The notes below the pieces were generated by a model that saw only the letters and a program-made list of their open reading frames with translations, had not been told where the DNA came from and made no database searches. A stretch of 64,000 nt of DNA from Adiantum capillus-veneris (Eukaryota > Streptophyta > Polypodiopsida > Polypodiales > Pteridaceae): contig CM043970.1 in the NCBI GenBank assembly GCA_014529385.2, positions 68,470,567 through 68,534,566 on the forward strand, written 5' to 3'. The number at the start of each line of letters is the position of its first letter. Position 1 is the first letter of the stretch. The position numbers and the translations under genes are program-made. Below, one piece after another: positions 1-10,687 of this stretch.

Positions 1-344
1 CCTTCCTTCTTGTCAATGGCATCAGCAAGTTTGTCTCAAGGTTGATGAAGACCTCTGTGGAGGATTGAGAAGGAGAGTGGCAGAGAGCTACTAGCGAGAT
101 AATTCTTTGTCAGTGGAAAGTACCCTCAAGCATGGAGTCAAGGGCTATGAATGTCTACGATGAAGATGTCTCTTGTGCTTCAAGGCAATCTACATTCTTT
201 GTTGCTAATGCGCATTCAGAAGGGAATCGGAAGATCTGACTCTGAGAATGAGGTGGAAGCCATGGATCTACTACAGAATTCTGGTAGAAAATGTCACATC
301 CTTTTTCCATCACTCACAAGCTTATCATCAACCACCTGTCTTTG

Positions 345-424
345 ATCTCTATCATTCTTTATGTTAAACCGTTAATTGATAGCTATCTCCATCATTCTTT
401 ATGTTAAACCCTCAATTGATAGCT
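345..424. repeat. 40-bp tandem duplication (two copies)
   Basis: Two adjacent copies of a 40-bp unit (345-384 and 385-424) share a core ATCATTCTTTATGTTAAACC followed by AATTGATAGCT. They differ at only a few positions, so the duplication is fairly recent. No gene is seen around it. Confidence 0.85.
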
Positions 425-543
425 TCATTCCTTCCATTGTCTGTATTGCAACTGGCAAAAGTGACAATGCTCAGCAAGAGCTATCTGTGCGCTTATAGCT
501 GAAGATATTGTCTATGTAATTAGCAGAAATTGACAAGAGCAAA

Positions 544-810
544 TCACTCCAAGGGTTTTAATTTATAAGTTTGTGGATCATCAAATTTTAGTTGTTCTTT
601 TAACAGGATTAGATGCAGATATTTAGCGCTTTTGGAGCATCCAACATTGAGCAGTGCTTGCTTCCACTCTTCAGAGTCCTTGTGTTTTCCTGTAGAGAGT
701 ATCCACTCACTGCTTTTTTGAACAATTTCTTCAAATTTAGCCGTCGCAGGAAACAAAATTGCAAGAGCTCTCTCTTCTCCTTGTGTCACTAACTTACCCC
801 TTGTAATCAT
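544..810 (-). pseudogene. LINE-B C-terminal fragment, 5'-truncated
   Basis: An 88-codon antisense reading frame carries a module found twice more in this window, at about 4830-4960 (+) and 18972-19163 (-). The shared features are K-F-E-E-I-V-Q, then E-W-I, then E-E/D-E-W-K-Q followed by a hydrophobic pair and a glycine. In the 19-kb copy the module follows a zf-RVT-like zinc motif, which places it at the extreme C-terminus of a LINE ORF2. The reverse transcriptase and zinc motif are absent here, as expected of a 5'-truncated LINE insertion. Its function is unknown. The LINE assignment is inferred from the 19-kb copy. Confidence 0.55.
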
Positions 811-1413
811 GGACTGAAAGGCCCCCTTTGCTCTTCAAGTTTGTATGATGGTAATGAAATCTTCTCTTCAATATTTCACTTGTTAGGTAGATGCACGCAT
901 TATATAGTTTGATTGTGCTATTCTAGAATCCTTGAGAGAGCATAAGGACCAAAACAACTTTAAAGACAAAGTGGTTGATATTGTTCTAAGGAGAGTGTTT
1001 CACAACTCTTTTTACACTATTCAGACCATCAAATACTCTTAGGCACTTGCAAGAGAATACTGTGTATATAAGACATGCAAATTCAGCAATGGCACGAAAA
1101 AGTTTCCGAGTTATACATAGCTACAACCACCAACAAACACACTACCCTTTAACCAATTTGACAGACAAGAGACAAGTATTATCTCCAAATTGGCCATGGC
1201 AGGAGTCACCTAATACACCTATGGTGTGAAACATGGCAGTTTTTATGTTTCTCCTTGACCTGAACGACAAACTTTGTTGCCCAGTGCCCATCACAACAAG
1301 CTACCTCTTTCCCGCACATTGCTCCTTCTCTAGCACACCCTTTCTCGCAGAAAGGCTCAGGTTGCTTATTCTTGAAAGATTATATTCATTACCTCCTATG
1401 ATTCCTTCCTTTA
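811..1413. other. No gene seen
   Basis: Short scattered open frames only (for example 1047-1229 and 1233-1442). None has a recognisable motif and their codon use looks random. I see nothing supportable here. Confidence 0.6.
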
Positions 1414-1532
1414 AGTCCCGAGGCAATGCTAGGACTGATTGAGATTCTGAGATCTGTGTAATCTCTAGTAAGTCCCGAGGCAATGTGAGGATTGAGTGAT
1501 CTGAGATTTTGAGATCTGTATAATCTCTAGTA
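1414..1532. repeat. 57-bp tandem duplication (two copies)
   Basis: The unit begins AGTCCCGAGGCAATG and ends TCTCTAGTA. It occurs at 1414-1470 and again at 1471-1532, with a few base changes and a small insertion in the second copy. Confidence 0.85.
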
Positions 1533-1712
1533 AAAGGTGATTGCCGGATTTGAGCTCGCTATATTTGAGCAAACTCCTCCTCTGCAGCTGTACTAGCCAA
1601 CTCTACATCTAGTCAATGCTGTCGCTCAAAGCCACCCACAAATCTTAAAAGAGAAATTGCGTATCTCCTCTGCGTCCCAACAATCGCGCTCACATCTCCC
1701 AATGGCCGCCTC

Positions 1713-1715
<3 letters not shown>

Positions 1716-1760
<45 letters not shown>
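1716..1760. repeat. (CT)n microsatellite
   Basis: About 45 bp of uninterrupted CT. It lies immediately 5' of a LINE-A 3'-tail copy, so it may be the (TC)n tail of another, older LINE-A insertion. Confidence 0.95.
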
Positions 1761-1762
<2 letters not shown>

Positions 1763-1764
<2 letters not shown>

Positions 1765-1889
1765 GTCATCTTCTTACTCTGAATCTGACTTTGTATCAGA
1801 TCCACCACATTGTAACTTTCTGGTCTCATAGGTCACTTTGGCCTTTTGAAGACGTTAATATAACATTTCATTTCATTTTCTCTCTCTCC
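1763..1889 (+). mobile_element. LINE-A 3'-end fragment (copy 1)
   Basis: This fragment is nearly the same as the 3' end of the LINE-A body at about 4315-4440. It shares TTTGTATCAGATCCACCACA, then GGTCTCATAG, then GAAGACGTTAATATAACA, followed by ATTTC repeats and a short TC run. No coding part is attached, so it is a severely 5'-truncated insertion. Confidence 0.8.
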
Positions 1890-2631
1890 TTCCTCGAAGC
1901 GTTGCAGTCGGGACCTCCATGTTCCAATGAGTCCAATCTCGCTTTTCCGCTTGCATTTGCGAAGATTCCCCACAATTTTCTTTTTCAAAAATCGTGGGCA
2001 CATACTACTTGCAAGATTTACAATATGGAACACCCTTTGTACCTCACTACAATAAAATGGGAGTAGCTCCTTTGGAATTAATCCACCATTGAAGTTCTTG
2101 CTTGGTTGTAAACAACCTTTTTTGTTTTTCAACAATTTTTAAAATCAATGTTGTCATTTTTGTTTGCAACTAATAAATTAAATTTTCTATTGCATAATGT
2201 CAAACTGCTCTTCAAAAACATTCAAAGAAACTTAGAGTAATGGAACTTCTTAGATGCATTGCACACGACTCTCTTTGATGGTCTATGGATCTACAATTTT
2301 TTTCTAGTCAAAATATCAATGCATGGGACATGGGAAAGATTTTTGAAAATCGAGACACTCTCGTTTGCACTCAGATTGTCCGCTTCTGCTATCTCAAGCA
2401 AACATGGAAGCCACGAAAAGTTTTCAAAAGACCCTATGATGGCCAAGCTCAAAGATATACAGGAAAGCAAGGAATGGATTTTATTTTATTTTTGTTGGGA
2501 AAAACAAGTATGTGGTCATGATCTTGAAAAAGGTTGAATTAACGTGAATCTAGCGAGATTCTACATGGTAGCTCTCATTCTCTCAAGCTACATGGCAACT
2601 ATGTTTGGCATGTACCGCACACGTGGAGTGA
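1890..2631. other. No gene seen
   Basis: Several overlapping open frames on both strands (1791-2537) have no recognisable motif and look like chance frames. I see nothing supportable. Confidence 0.5.
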
Positions 2632-4434
2632 CGATAGAGGTGCACAGTTGGCAGGGACATGGATTCCACTTTTGTTATATGCCGATGATATAGTGTTGAT
2701 CTCCGAATCCCCAGAGGGAATGCAACGTCAATTAGATGCTTTGCATAGGTTTGCCCACGAAAGTGGTTTGTCTGTCAACCTTGGTAAAACCAAGGTTATG
2801 GTGTTTAATACCACCCCACAATAGATCAGGAGGTCAGCACTTACATCCACATATGGCCAGGAGACTATGGAGTACACAGATGCTTACACTTACCTTGGAG
2901 TGGTTTTTAGCGGACTTGCATTCTCATTTAGAAGAGCAATAGAGACCAAATTGACTAGAGCCCACGTAGCATTGGGTAGATTGGAGAAGATGTGTTCGCA
3001 GGTTCAGTTAGGAACCCCGGACAAAGCTCTGGCTCTTTGACACTTTTGTGGCTTCAGCATTACTCTATGGAGCTGAGATATGGGGACCTTCATTAGATCA
3101 CCACGGGAGACCACAGATGGATGGGGGAACATGGAGAAACCTCTCGTCTCTATGATCTCGCGGCTCATTAGAGCCAAGGCATCAGTACCACAGGCCATTA
3201 TCCGAGCAGAGCTAGCGGCCCCCACACTAGTAGTTGAGGCGCTCACCAGATCAGTCTCCTTCATAAACCGCACATGGAAACTTCCTAGAGACAGATATGC
3301 TCGCATTGCACTTGAGTCCTCTGGACAGTTAGCCATGCAAGGAGATACAACATGCTGGTATGGGGAGATGGCATCATGGTTTCAGGCGCATGGGTTCAGC
3401 ATAGACAGGCTGCCACCATTCCAATACTCATTCGATGCACCATCTCTCACTCTTACACAGCCAGAGATCACCAAGCTCATCCGCCAAGACTTGACCCAGC
3501 TAGACACCAGGAGGACATGGATACAACCAGCACAAGAATTGGGCACGAAGATGGCTTTCTACAGAGACCACCTTCTCAAGCTTACGGAGGATGGTTTTGT
3601 GACGAGACCCAGATACATGGACACCCACTTGTCTCATGGGATACGATGTGCTATTGGCTAGTTACGCACATCTTCTCACCAGCTGCTGCGGATTGAGACT
3701 GGGAGATACAATGGAGTACCAGCAAAGGCCAGGACATGCCCCTTGTGTGACATGGAGCCTGAGACAGAGTTGCATTATACATGCCGCTACCCAGTCTACT
3801 ACGAGATACGAGGCCGCTTCCATTGCTTGTTCAGAGAGGGTTTTGGACCACTCTCAAGAGTCATGGGATATGAGGATCAGAGATGCCTGGGTTTGTTCTT
3901 GCTCGATCTGCACAGACACAGAGACAGCCTGATGAGTGGCAAGGCTAGCCAGTCTCAAAGACGGATCACAGACTTCTTCAGAACAGACACGGGACAGCCG
4001 CAAGAGCCACTCCCACAGTAGAGCTCCCCCTCGTCTCACACCATAGGCACACTGATCGACTGAGCGATTGAACTGGGAAATCCAGGCGTCCACGACTGCG
4101 GAGGACTACACAGCATCGACGGAGGCTACGTCAGAAGATTCGGAGCACTCTGGCCAGGCATGCACGACGCCCGGTCAGACTACTAACCATGGAGGAGATT
4201 GATAAGATCCGCCAACGACCGATGCTAGATCTCCTGTGATTCAGCTATCACAGCTAGCTAGCTACTTAGTTCACACCTAGCAGTTTAGGATTCCATAGTA
4301 TTTTATTTTTTCATTTTGTCATCTTGTTACTCTTGACTTTGTATCAGATCCACCACATTGTAACTTTCTGGTCTCATAGTTCACTTTGGCCTTTTTGAAG
4401 ACGTTAATATAACATTTCATTATATTTCATTTTC

Positions 4435-4475
<41 letters not shown>
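2632..4475 (+). pseudogene. LINE-A reverse transcriptase relic with 3' tail
   Basis: This is the 3' half of a non-LTR retrotransposon ORF2. The reverse transcriptase active site reads L-L-Y-A-D-D-I-V-L-I (YADD at 2678-2689). It is followed by the usual thumb stretch (N-L-G-K-T-K-V-M-V-F, then Y-T-Y-L-G-V-V-F). The reading frame breaks at a TAG near 2822 and at further stops and shifts near 3040, then reopens as 3080-3661. A C-terminal zinc motif C-P-L-C...H-Y-T-C-R-Y-P begins at about 3737; the last expected cysteine appears replaced by tyrosine. After a stop at about 4019 comes an untranslated region of about 300 bases, ending in a tail shared with copies at 1763 and 17745, then ATTTC repeats and (TC)n at 4438-4475. 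The endonuclease and the start of RT are missing. The element would have copied itself by target-primed reverse transcription, but this copy is dead. Confidence 0.85.
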
Positions 4476-4478
<3 letters not shown>

Positions 4479-4654
4479 CGTTGGTGATTCCCTATTGGAA
4501 GAAAACACAAATAACAGGGCATGGGATGCAGTCGTCGACACCAGCAGTTGTCGACATCAGCAAGGCGGAGGGAGGGGAAGCGCGAGAGGTGTTTTGGGAA
4601 GGAGCTGGTCACGAGCAGTGCATTGGGGTTGCCTCATTTTTTTGTTAAATGAGG

Positions 4655-4725
4655 AGGTTCCAATGGTGCAACGTGGTCATGTGTTGGGATCTACTTCACG
4701 ATCTGCCTAAAGTTCGAATCCAGGC
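4655..4725 (+). ncRNA. tRNA-like pol III promoter head, possible SINE
   Basis: A near-perfect B box, GTTCGAATCC, lies at 4712-4721. An A-box-like TGGTGCAACGTGG lies at 4664-4676, 48 bases upstream, close to the spacing inside a tRNA. No full cloverleaf is obvious by eye. The block is followed about 110 bases later by a LINE-B 3' end, the arrangement of a SINE that borrows a LINE tail. A decayed tRNA or chance match is the alternative. Confidence 0.45.
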
Positions 4726-4827
4726 TATTCAGTTTTGATGGGGTGTAACCCTGAAGGAAAACCTTCCACCAAATGGCATCTGGGCAGATTCCAGCTGATA
4801 AATTAGAGAACGTACCAGTATGTCAGC

Positions 4828-5095
4828 ATGATGTTTGAAATAACAAGAACTTCGATGAGTGGAAGCAAAAACTCCTTGACATTGGACAATCAGAAAGTGC
4901 TAGTTATGGGCTTCTTACTATCTGTCAAAATGCACCTCAAACCGTACCTGTGTAATTGTTTATGTAAAGGCTTAGGCATATACCATGGGGTATCTTTTGG
5001 CTCCTCGGATGTGCTTGAGGCTTCTTGTACATTCATTTCTGAGATAATATTACTCTTCCACTCACAAATGTGAGTATGGCAAAAAAAATAAAAAT
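4828..5095 (+). mobile_element. LINE-B 3'-end fragment with A-rich tail
   Basis: The sequence first resembles the C-terminal LINE-B module (D-E-W-K-Q at about 4854). It then becomes an untranslated region ending CTTGTACATTCATTTCTGAG, then CTCACAAATGTGAGTATGGC and an A-rich run at 5079-5095. The same 3' end occurs in reverse orientation at about 18144-18260. The coding portion is only about 35 codons, so this is a strongly truncated insertion or the tail of the tRNA-like unit just upstream. Confidence 0.65.
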
Positions 5096-5452
5096 TGTAG
5101 TTGTTTTCTCTTGGCTCAAATTAATGGTTTAAGTTTAGTTGGTTCTTTGAATGAGTTGATTACCTTTTGATATTTTGAAAGGAAGTGATAAAGACATTTC
5201 TTCTAAGATCTTATCTAGTTTCTTTGCAAGATTAGGACGATCAGCAGGGTTGAATTAGGTGCAGACGGGAGTGGGGAGTCACTCCGCTCCTTTGTCACGC
5301 ACTTGCGCCACTAGTTCCCACCATCGCCTGCTCACCTTCAAGTGCTCACGCTGACGTGTAGAGCACTTCACAATATAACTTTTCACTAGTGTATAAATGT
5401 ATCAAAACCAACAGAAAGGAGAGAAGCAACCTGATACAATAACTCCTACTAG
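5096..5452. other. No gene seen
   Basis: AT-rich sequence with no open frame or repeat that I could relate to neighbours. Confidence 0.5.
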
Positions 5453-5935
5453 CCCTTTGGGTCTCTAAGATTGAAGGTCATTCAATAATGCCCTTTAATA
5501 GAGAAATAGCTAGAAGAATCAACATCGAAGGATTAGATTAGTTATGGGACGGAAATAACATGAGCTAGAAAGAAGCAGACAAGCTAACCATCGAGTACAA
5601 CCTCTCGACAAAAATAAAAGTATTCTGGTCAACTAGGTGGTTGAATGTCTAAGTCAAATTCTTGTGCCTATTTGTGAGAAAGAATTTGATTGGAAAGCCT
5701 AGCATTGGCCAAGAAAAAAGAATTTTGATCTCCCATAAGCAAGGGGGAGCATACATCAAAAGAAAAATGGTCCTCTCCACTTAATAAGCAATGGAGAGTT
5801 GTAAGTAACATTTGGGATCCTCCAAATATAATGAGTTTTCTTTCTTTGGAAGGTGCTATAGGGGCCATCGCAACTAGGATTAAGGTTAAAATAAGAGGAA
5901 TAGGCACGGACCAAACATCATACCTTTAGAGAAAA
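5453..5935 (+). pseudogene. LINE-B ORF2 fragment (upstream copy)
   Basis: This stretch aligns by eye along its full length with 6494-6975. Shared blocks include GATTGAAGGT, TGTGCCTATTTGTGAG and the AAGCAAGGGG neighbourhood. It is a second, more decayed copy of the region just before the LINE-B zinc motif, with many stops in all frames. Two copies about 1 kb apart in the same orientation suggest either two independent insertions or a local duplication. Confidence 0.6.
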
Positions 5936-6039
5936 TTTATCCTAACCAATCGACAAATGAATTATTCTTTGGGAATTTGCCTCCGCTTCTAAATGTTGTG
6001 CTTAGAGCTTGAGACTTTGTTGTAAACACTTGCACTAAC

Positions 6040-7030
6040 TCAAGCCTTCTTTATTAAAAATGACCAAATGCAATTGGAAAGGATTCCTAAAACCTTTCAA
6101 AAGCTTCTTATGGAAGAACAATTCCAAAGATATGATACCGTGAAAGTGGGTAAATGGGGAGTGGGTTGTTAGACCCAAGGAATAGGGTGGAGTTGGGATC
6201 CTCAACACGGTGATACATGCGGAGGTCCAATATGCCAAGGTTGTGGTGTCAATAGCAAATCAAGATTAGGTTTGGGCCAATATGACATGGGATATGATAG
6301 ACAAGTTAAAGCTCATCTCCCAAGGGGGTGCATGGAAAGAGATAGGAGCTCATGACAAACTGTTGGCGCCACTCTAGGCTCACATGAAGCTAGGTGGCAA
6401 CACGGGTGAGCTGGTACATAAATGTGCAAAGGCATCAGAAGCACTAGAATGGGGAGAGACAATCGGATAATTCAAAAGCTCCATCACCCACCACACTTGG
6501 TCCCGATGGCTCTCTGATATTGAAGGTAACTCAATAAGCTCTTCTGGAGAGAAATAGCATGAAAAATCAACAACAAAGGATTAACACATCTAAATCACTG
6601 ACTATTGAGTAGAGCCTCAATGGAAATGAAAGTCTTTTGGTCAACATAGTGGTTGAAGGTCAAATAACGTTCTTGTGCCTATTTGTGAGGCATAATTTGA
6701 TTGAAAAGCTTGGCGTTGAACCAACATTTCTCTCTCCCACAAGCAAGGGGAACATACATCAACCTTGTTTACAAAGCATATCGGTTCTCTCCGCTTAACA
6801 AATAATGCAAGTTGTTGTGGCCTCAATCAAAGTGGGTAGTATTTGTAGGTAACATCTAGGATCCTCTATGTCCTAGCATAATGAAATTTTTCCTTTGGAA
6901 CGTGTTGTGGAGGGCCATTCCAACGGGGCTCAAGGTAAAAACCAAAGAAATAGGCAAGGACCTATGCTCAGGATGTAAAGTGGAAACTGAAGACCCTTGC
7001 CACCTCTTCAAAGAATGTTTGTGTCCACCT
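6040..7030 (+). pseudogene. LINE-B ORF2 C-terminal part with zf-RVT-like motif
   Basis: Read across several stops and shifts, the sequence encodes the post-RT region typical of plant L1-like elements. It starts with F-L-W-K, then G-E-W-V-V-R-P-K, G-G-V-G-I-L-N, and the start of a zinc motif at 6880-7025 (M-K-F-F-L-W...R-A-I-P-T, then L-C-S-G-C, then C-H-L-F-K-E-C). This tryptophan-and-cysteine pattern is the zf-RVT signature near the end of plant LINE ORF2. The nearest relative in the window is the antisense copy at 19.2-20.3 kb. The element is inactive. Confidence 0.75.
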
Positions 7031-7038
7031 TATAACCC

Positions 7039-7327
7039 TCTAGTGTAAAGTGATATCCAATATTGTAAGGTGACATTCACTACCTTGCCCACCAAGGCAT
7101 TAGCTTGTTCCTCAAGCCACTATACCCCTCTATATAAAGGTGGCCACGGCTCATTATAAACCATCTCAAATGGGCGTAGTATCTCACAGTAAAACTCTCT
7201 ACTCAAGCTTAGCATAGCCTATTTTATAAATTTCCATAACGATCCCTTGCATACTCTTGTATTACATGTTTTCTGTTTAGCATCATAATGCATACCTTTT
7301 GCTTGCCTCTTGCTCTTGTGTGCGTAT

Positions 7328-7331
<4 letters not shown>
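7039..7331 (+). mobile_element. LTR fragment, family S (copy 1)
   Basis: About 290 bp align with 16360-16630. Shared landmarks are CTAGTGTAAAGTGATA, CCAAGGCATTAGCTT, a TATA box in CTCTATATAAAGG at about 7129, CTCAAGCTTAGCATAGCC and CTCTTGTATTACATGTTTT. The 5' end is missing and the 3' end runs into a (GT)n tract. The LTR identity is inferred from the TATA box and from the better-bounded copy at 16.2 kb. Confidence 0.65.
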
Positions 7332-7370
<39 letters not shown>

Positions 7371-7382
7371 CGCGTGCGTGCA
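7332..7382. repeat. (GT)n microsatellite with GC-GT extension
   Basis: About 31 bp of GT followed by about 20 bp of alternating purine-pyrimidine GC/GT. It lies exactly where the LTR-S copy loses similarity to its partner, so it probably expanded inside the LTR. Confidence 0.95.
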
Positions 7383-8039
7383 CGCTTGCACTCAGAGGGA
7401 GAACTAATTTATACATGTCACAAGTAACACTTGATCAAGAGATGGTTGCAGAAAGGAAAACGCCATTAATTAGTGCCATCTTTTTGAAATATTGTAGTTG
7501 TTAATGTAGATTTTCACACAAAATTACTTAGGCCCATCATTGCTTAAATTTGTTTCTAGAATCTCGTGATCAATATCTTTCGAACATATGTTGAGATCGT
7601 TTCAATGTTGATATTAACTCAAAATCCAAACCTATATTGAAATAATCACATAAGAACAACAACATTTATCTCAAAACGTAGTAAACTACAAGTCTACAAC
7701 TTCAAGTTGGGTCAAATTTGATCAACAAATAACTTCTCCATGATTACCATCGAATAACTTCTCCATGAAACAAGCTTGACTGCCCTAACGAGCCATCTTG
7801 ATCCTTCACCTTGTTTTGGAATGCCAAAGTGAACCTTCACAATGTGAAAGTTTGGAGATCCCTTTATTCCTCACCTTTTGTGCAACGTCCCTCCAAAAAG
7901 TGTTCCAAGATTCCCTTCCATGTTTGGATAGCTAGGGGGACCAATGCAGAATGGGAGCACCTAAAGTATCTAAAAGTCTCCCCCCATTCTAGAGTTGATG
8001 CTCCTTTGTTGCACTTTCATGTTAATTCCCATGTGTAGC
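7383..8039. other. No gene seen
   Basis: An open frame at 7811-8038 (+) has no recognisable motif. It may belong to the antisense LINE-B copy that follows, but I cannot align it. Confidence 0.4.
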
Positions 8040-8640
8040 TCCCAAGATTAAGGAAAGTCCAGATAGGTGCCAAAATTTTATCATGCATTGTATCCGCCTT
8101 CCATGTGCCTCCTTGAGAGACACGATATGCTTTGTTTATCATGTCCTAGGCCATGACCGCCCATTCTTGCCTTTGATTAGTCAACAAGACAACTATTCTA
8201 GCACACATGACTTCTACATGTAGCACGGGGTCTAGGACACCTTGGTTCTTGGGTCTCGCAACCCATTCCCATTTTCCCCATTGCCAAGGAGTTTTGTCTT
8301 TGTGTTCTTCCACAAGAATCGTTTGATAGGTTTCTTTCCATTTTCATTTGCCCATTTTTAGAATTGGAGACACGAATGGATGTATGGGATCACGAAACAT
8401 TAATCACACTAACGTTGTTGTGGAAAGGGAGGAGTGCATACTCCCACCTTCTCATTTTATTTTTGATCTTCTTCAAGACCCACTCAAATCTTTGCTTATC
8501 TGAAATCTCCACCCTAAGTGGAGTGCCAACGTGTCTGAGAGTGAAGAGTTTTCTCTCTAACTATGAGATTGGCTTCCCATCAAAACAGTGCTTCTTATTT
8601 TGCAATTCACATTGCTTAAGCTCTTTCTCCTTATGAAGGA
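8040..8640 (-). pseudogene. LINE-B fragment, antisense
   Basis: The stretch 8245-8545 aligns with 20183-20485, including ACCCATTCCCATTTTCCCC against ACCCACTTCCATTTTCCCC and the block around CATACTCCCA. Read antisense it gives K-M-R-R-W-E-Y-A-L-L-P-F, the same peptide context as in the longer 20-kb copy. Stops are frequent. It is a dead internal fragment lying between the RT and the zf-RVT motif. Confidence 0.65.
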
Positions 8641-9372
8641 ATTATTTGTAGGAGAAGGCTGAGATTTTTTGCAAAGTAGAAGGAAGATCAGTAGGATATT
8701 CATATTCTTCCTTATGAGAATGAGGAAGAGGAATAAGTTTCTCTTCTTCGCGAGGGTTTATTTATTGATTTGGCCTTTATTATTCCAGTTATCAAATTAC
8801 TGATGTAATTGGTATCAAAGAGAGGTTTTATTGTTTTTTATTTGTTTTATCTTCATTTTATTGTCTAAGGTTGAAATGACCATACTGTCTAAAGCATGTG
8901 CTTTATCTTTACTTCCTTCTTCGAGGGAAGTCTTTAATTGCTTCTAATATGTATATACTTCAATTCGGACTTTCTTATCTAATTTTTGAGATCCTGAAGT
9001 CAAATTTGAATTACTTGTTTCTTATTGTCCAGTCCTATATTTTTGTGAAGAATGCTTACCTTTGTAAGAATCTTTACATTGTTGGGGATAGAAGGGAGTT
9101 GGCATGAAATCTTCTATACTCATGACATTAAGAGCTATGAATCAATCTTCAAATACTAAGTCTAAACTAGAAGAATATTATGTTGATAAAGAGTCTCTGC
9201 TTTTAAGTTGAGTAATATTGAATTCAAAGTCAGAGATTTCAATTGATGATAGCTCCAAATAGCTATATCCATTGGTAACAGGTTCAATTGCGGTATGCTA
9301 TCTCATTCTACCAAAAAGCATTTGTTGGTAGATCGAATTTTGCATGTATTTGAGCATCAAGATAATCTCTTC
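8641..9372. other. Intergenic; weak tRNA-Met primer-site look-alike at 8810
   Basis: TTGGTATCAAAGAGAGG at about 8809 resembles a tRNA-iMet primer site, but no LTR end or internal coding sequence follows it on the plus strand. Otherwise I see nothing. Confidence 0.35.
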
Positions 9373-9594
9373 CTATTTCATGTTGTTGATGTTGTAGAAG
9401 GTGATGTCACCAGCCTTCTTTATACCTGGCACAAATTGAGGAACTAGAGGTTCTTTAGCAGAGCTGGTTGATGCTTCTTCCATTGGCTCATCTTTCTCCA
9501 TGTGTAAAGAAACTTGAGGTTCTTCATCTATTTTTGATTCACATGGATCATTGTCATCATTAGCTTCGGACTCTGACGGAGGAGATGGGATGTG
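9373..9594 (-). pseudogene. Unassigned acidic coding fragment
   Basis: An antisense frame of about 74 codons has no stop and no obvious start. Its amino half is strongly acidic and rich in Ser, Pro and Glu (S-E-S-E-A-N-D-D-N-D), followed by V-P-Q-F-V-P-G and a more ordered end. Composition this skewed suggests a real disordered protein segment, such as a linker of a retrotransposon polyprotein, rather than chance. I do not recognise the family and assign no function. Confidence 0.3.
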
Positions 9595-10629
9595 TTATGG
9601 GACGCATCCTACTTGGAGACCATTATAACTCATTTTATGGTAAATGTTAGAGGATAATGAGGAAACAATTAAAAGTGTGCATAGAAGAAGGAAGGGCTCC
9701 AATCAAATTTTGAATTAGTTTTTGCAAACTTATTAGCCTTTGAGAAGACTTAGAAACTAACTAATGCGATTCAACCACCTTTCAAGAAAATGCAATTTCA
9801 CAGTTTGATGATTAATTTTTTGAAGCTCTTTAGGTTAAGGTTTTTTCTAATCAAGCATTGTAACAGGAGGAGCAATGAAGATTTTAGTATCTTCAGAGTT
9901 AATAAAGTCTTTGCCTTTGATCATAAAAAACTTAAATGAATATACAAAAGAGGATGCAAAAGTGTTGCCCATGAATTGTAGACAATGTCTACTAAAAATT
10001 TTCTTATGAGACTCAAATGTTTCTAAGTGCTAATAATATTTTATTCGCAATGCTCTAGGTTTAGCTAAAGATTTTGGCACATGAGAAGATGAAAATGGCT
10101 TCTTTGAAAAAAAGCAACGCCTTCACCCTCTATGAGGGAGTGAAATACTACCTTCCCCAACTTTGAACCTCAATACCAACAACTATACTTGTGATAGGTA
10201 ACCAAATCCTACCATAAGAGGTTCAACCCTCAACAACAACTACACCATCAATATGTAACCAACTCTTTGCAAATTGTGTTCAAGCATCTAGAGAGTCAGT
10301 CATTTAAATATGAATCTACAAAGTTATAAATGGCCAAATTGGCAATAAAATTATCCTACCACCTGAGAGATACGCCTCCCAACGGGTCTATGCTCAAAAT
10401 ACAAAACTTACACTTTTATACAAATTTCAATATACATCATCAAAGTTGTAGAAGCGTTTGCATAGGGGAGGAGTTCTCAACACCCGACCTAGCATGGAGT
10501 TTAGGCCATGAGCCAGATGCATTGAGAGGCGTTTGCGTCTAGTGCTACCTCTGAACGGGTGATATGAATGAAAGCGTACTCAAGAAAAATAACATCGAGG
10601 AGGGTGAATATATGTGTACACCACATTGC

Positions 10630-10633
<4 letters not shown>
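9595..10633. other. No gene seen
   Basis: AT-rich sequence with short frames only; no motif, LTR or repeat partner recognised. Confidence 0.5.

Positions 10634-10684
<51 letters not shown>
10634..10684. repeat. (GA)n microsatellite
   Basis: About 50 bp of GA. Unlike the tracts at 4438 and 17687 it is not joined to a LINE-A tail. Confidence 0.95.

Positions 10685-10687
<3 letters not shown>

Noticed and set aside
7310-7504. Cysteine-valine-rich frame at the (GT)n tract
   Set aside because: It is a translation of the microsatellite, as are the frames at 10501-10809, 16641-16940 and 57312-57509.
8809-8825. Primer binding site of a further copia element
   Set aside because: The match to the tRNA-Met site is partial and there is no LTR end before it or gag after it.
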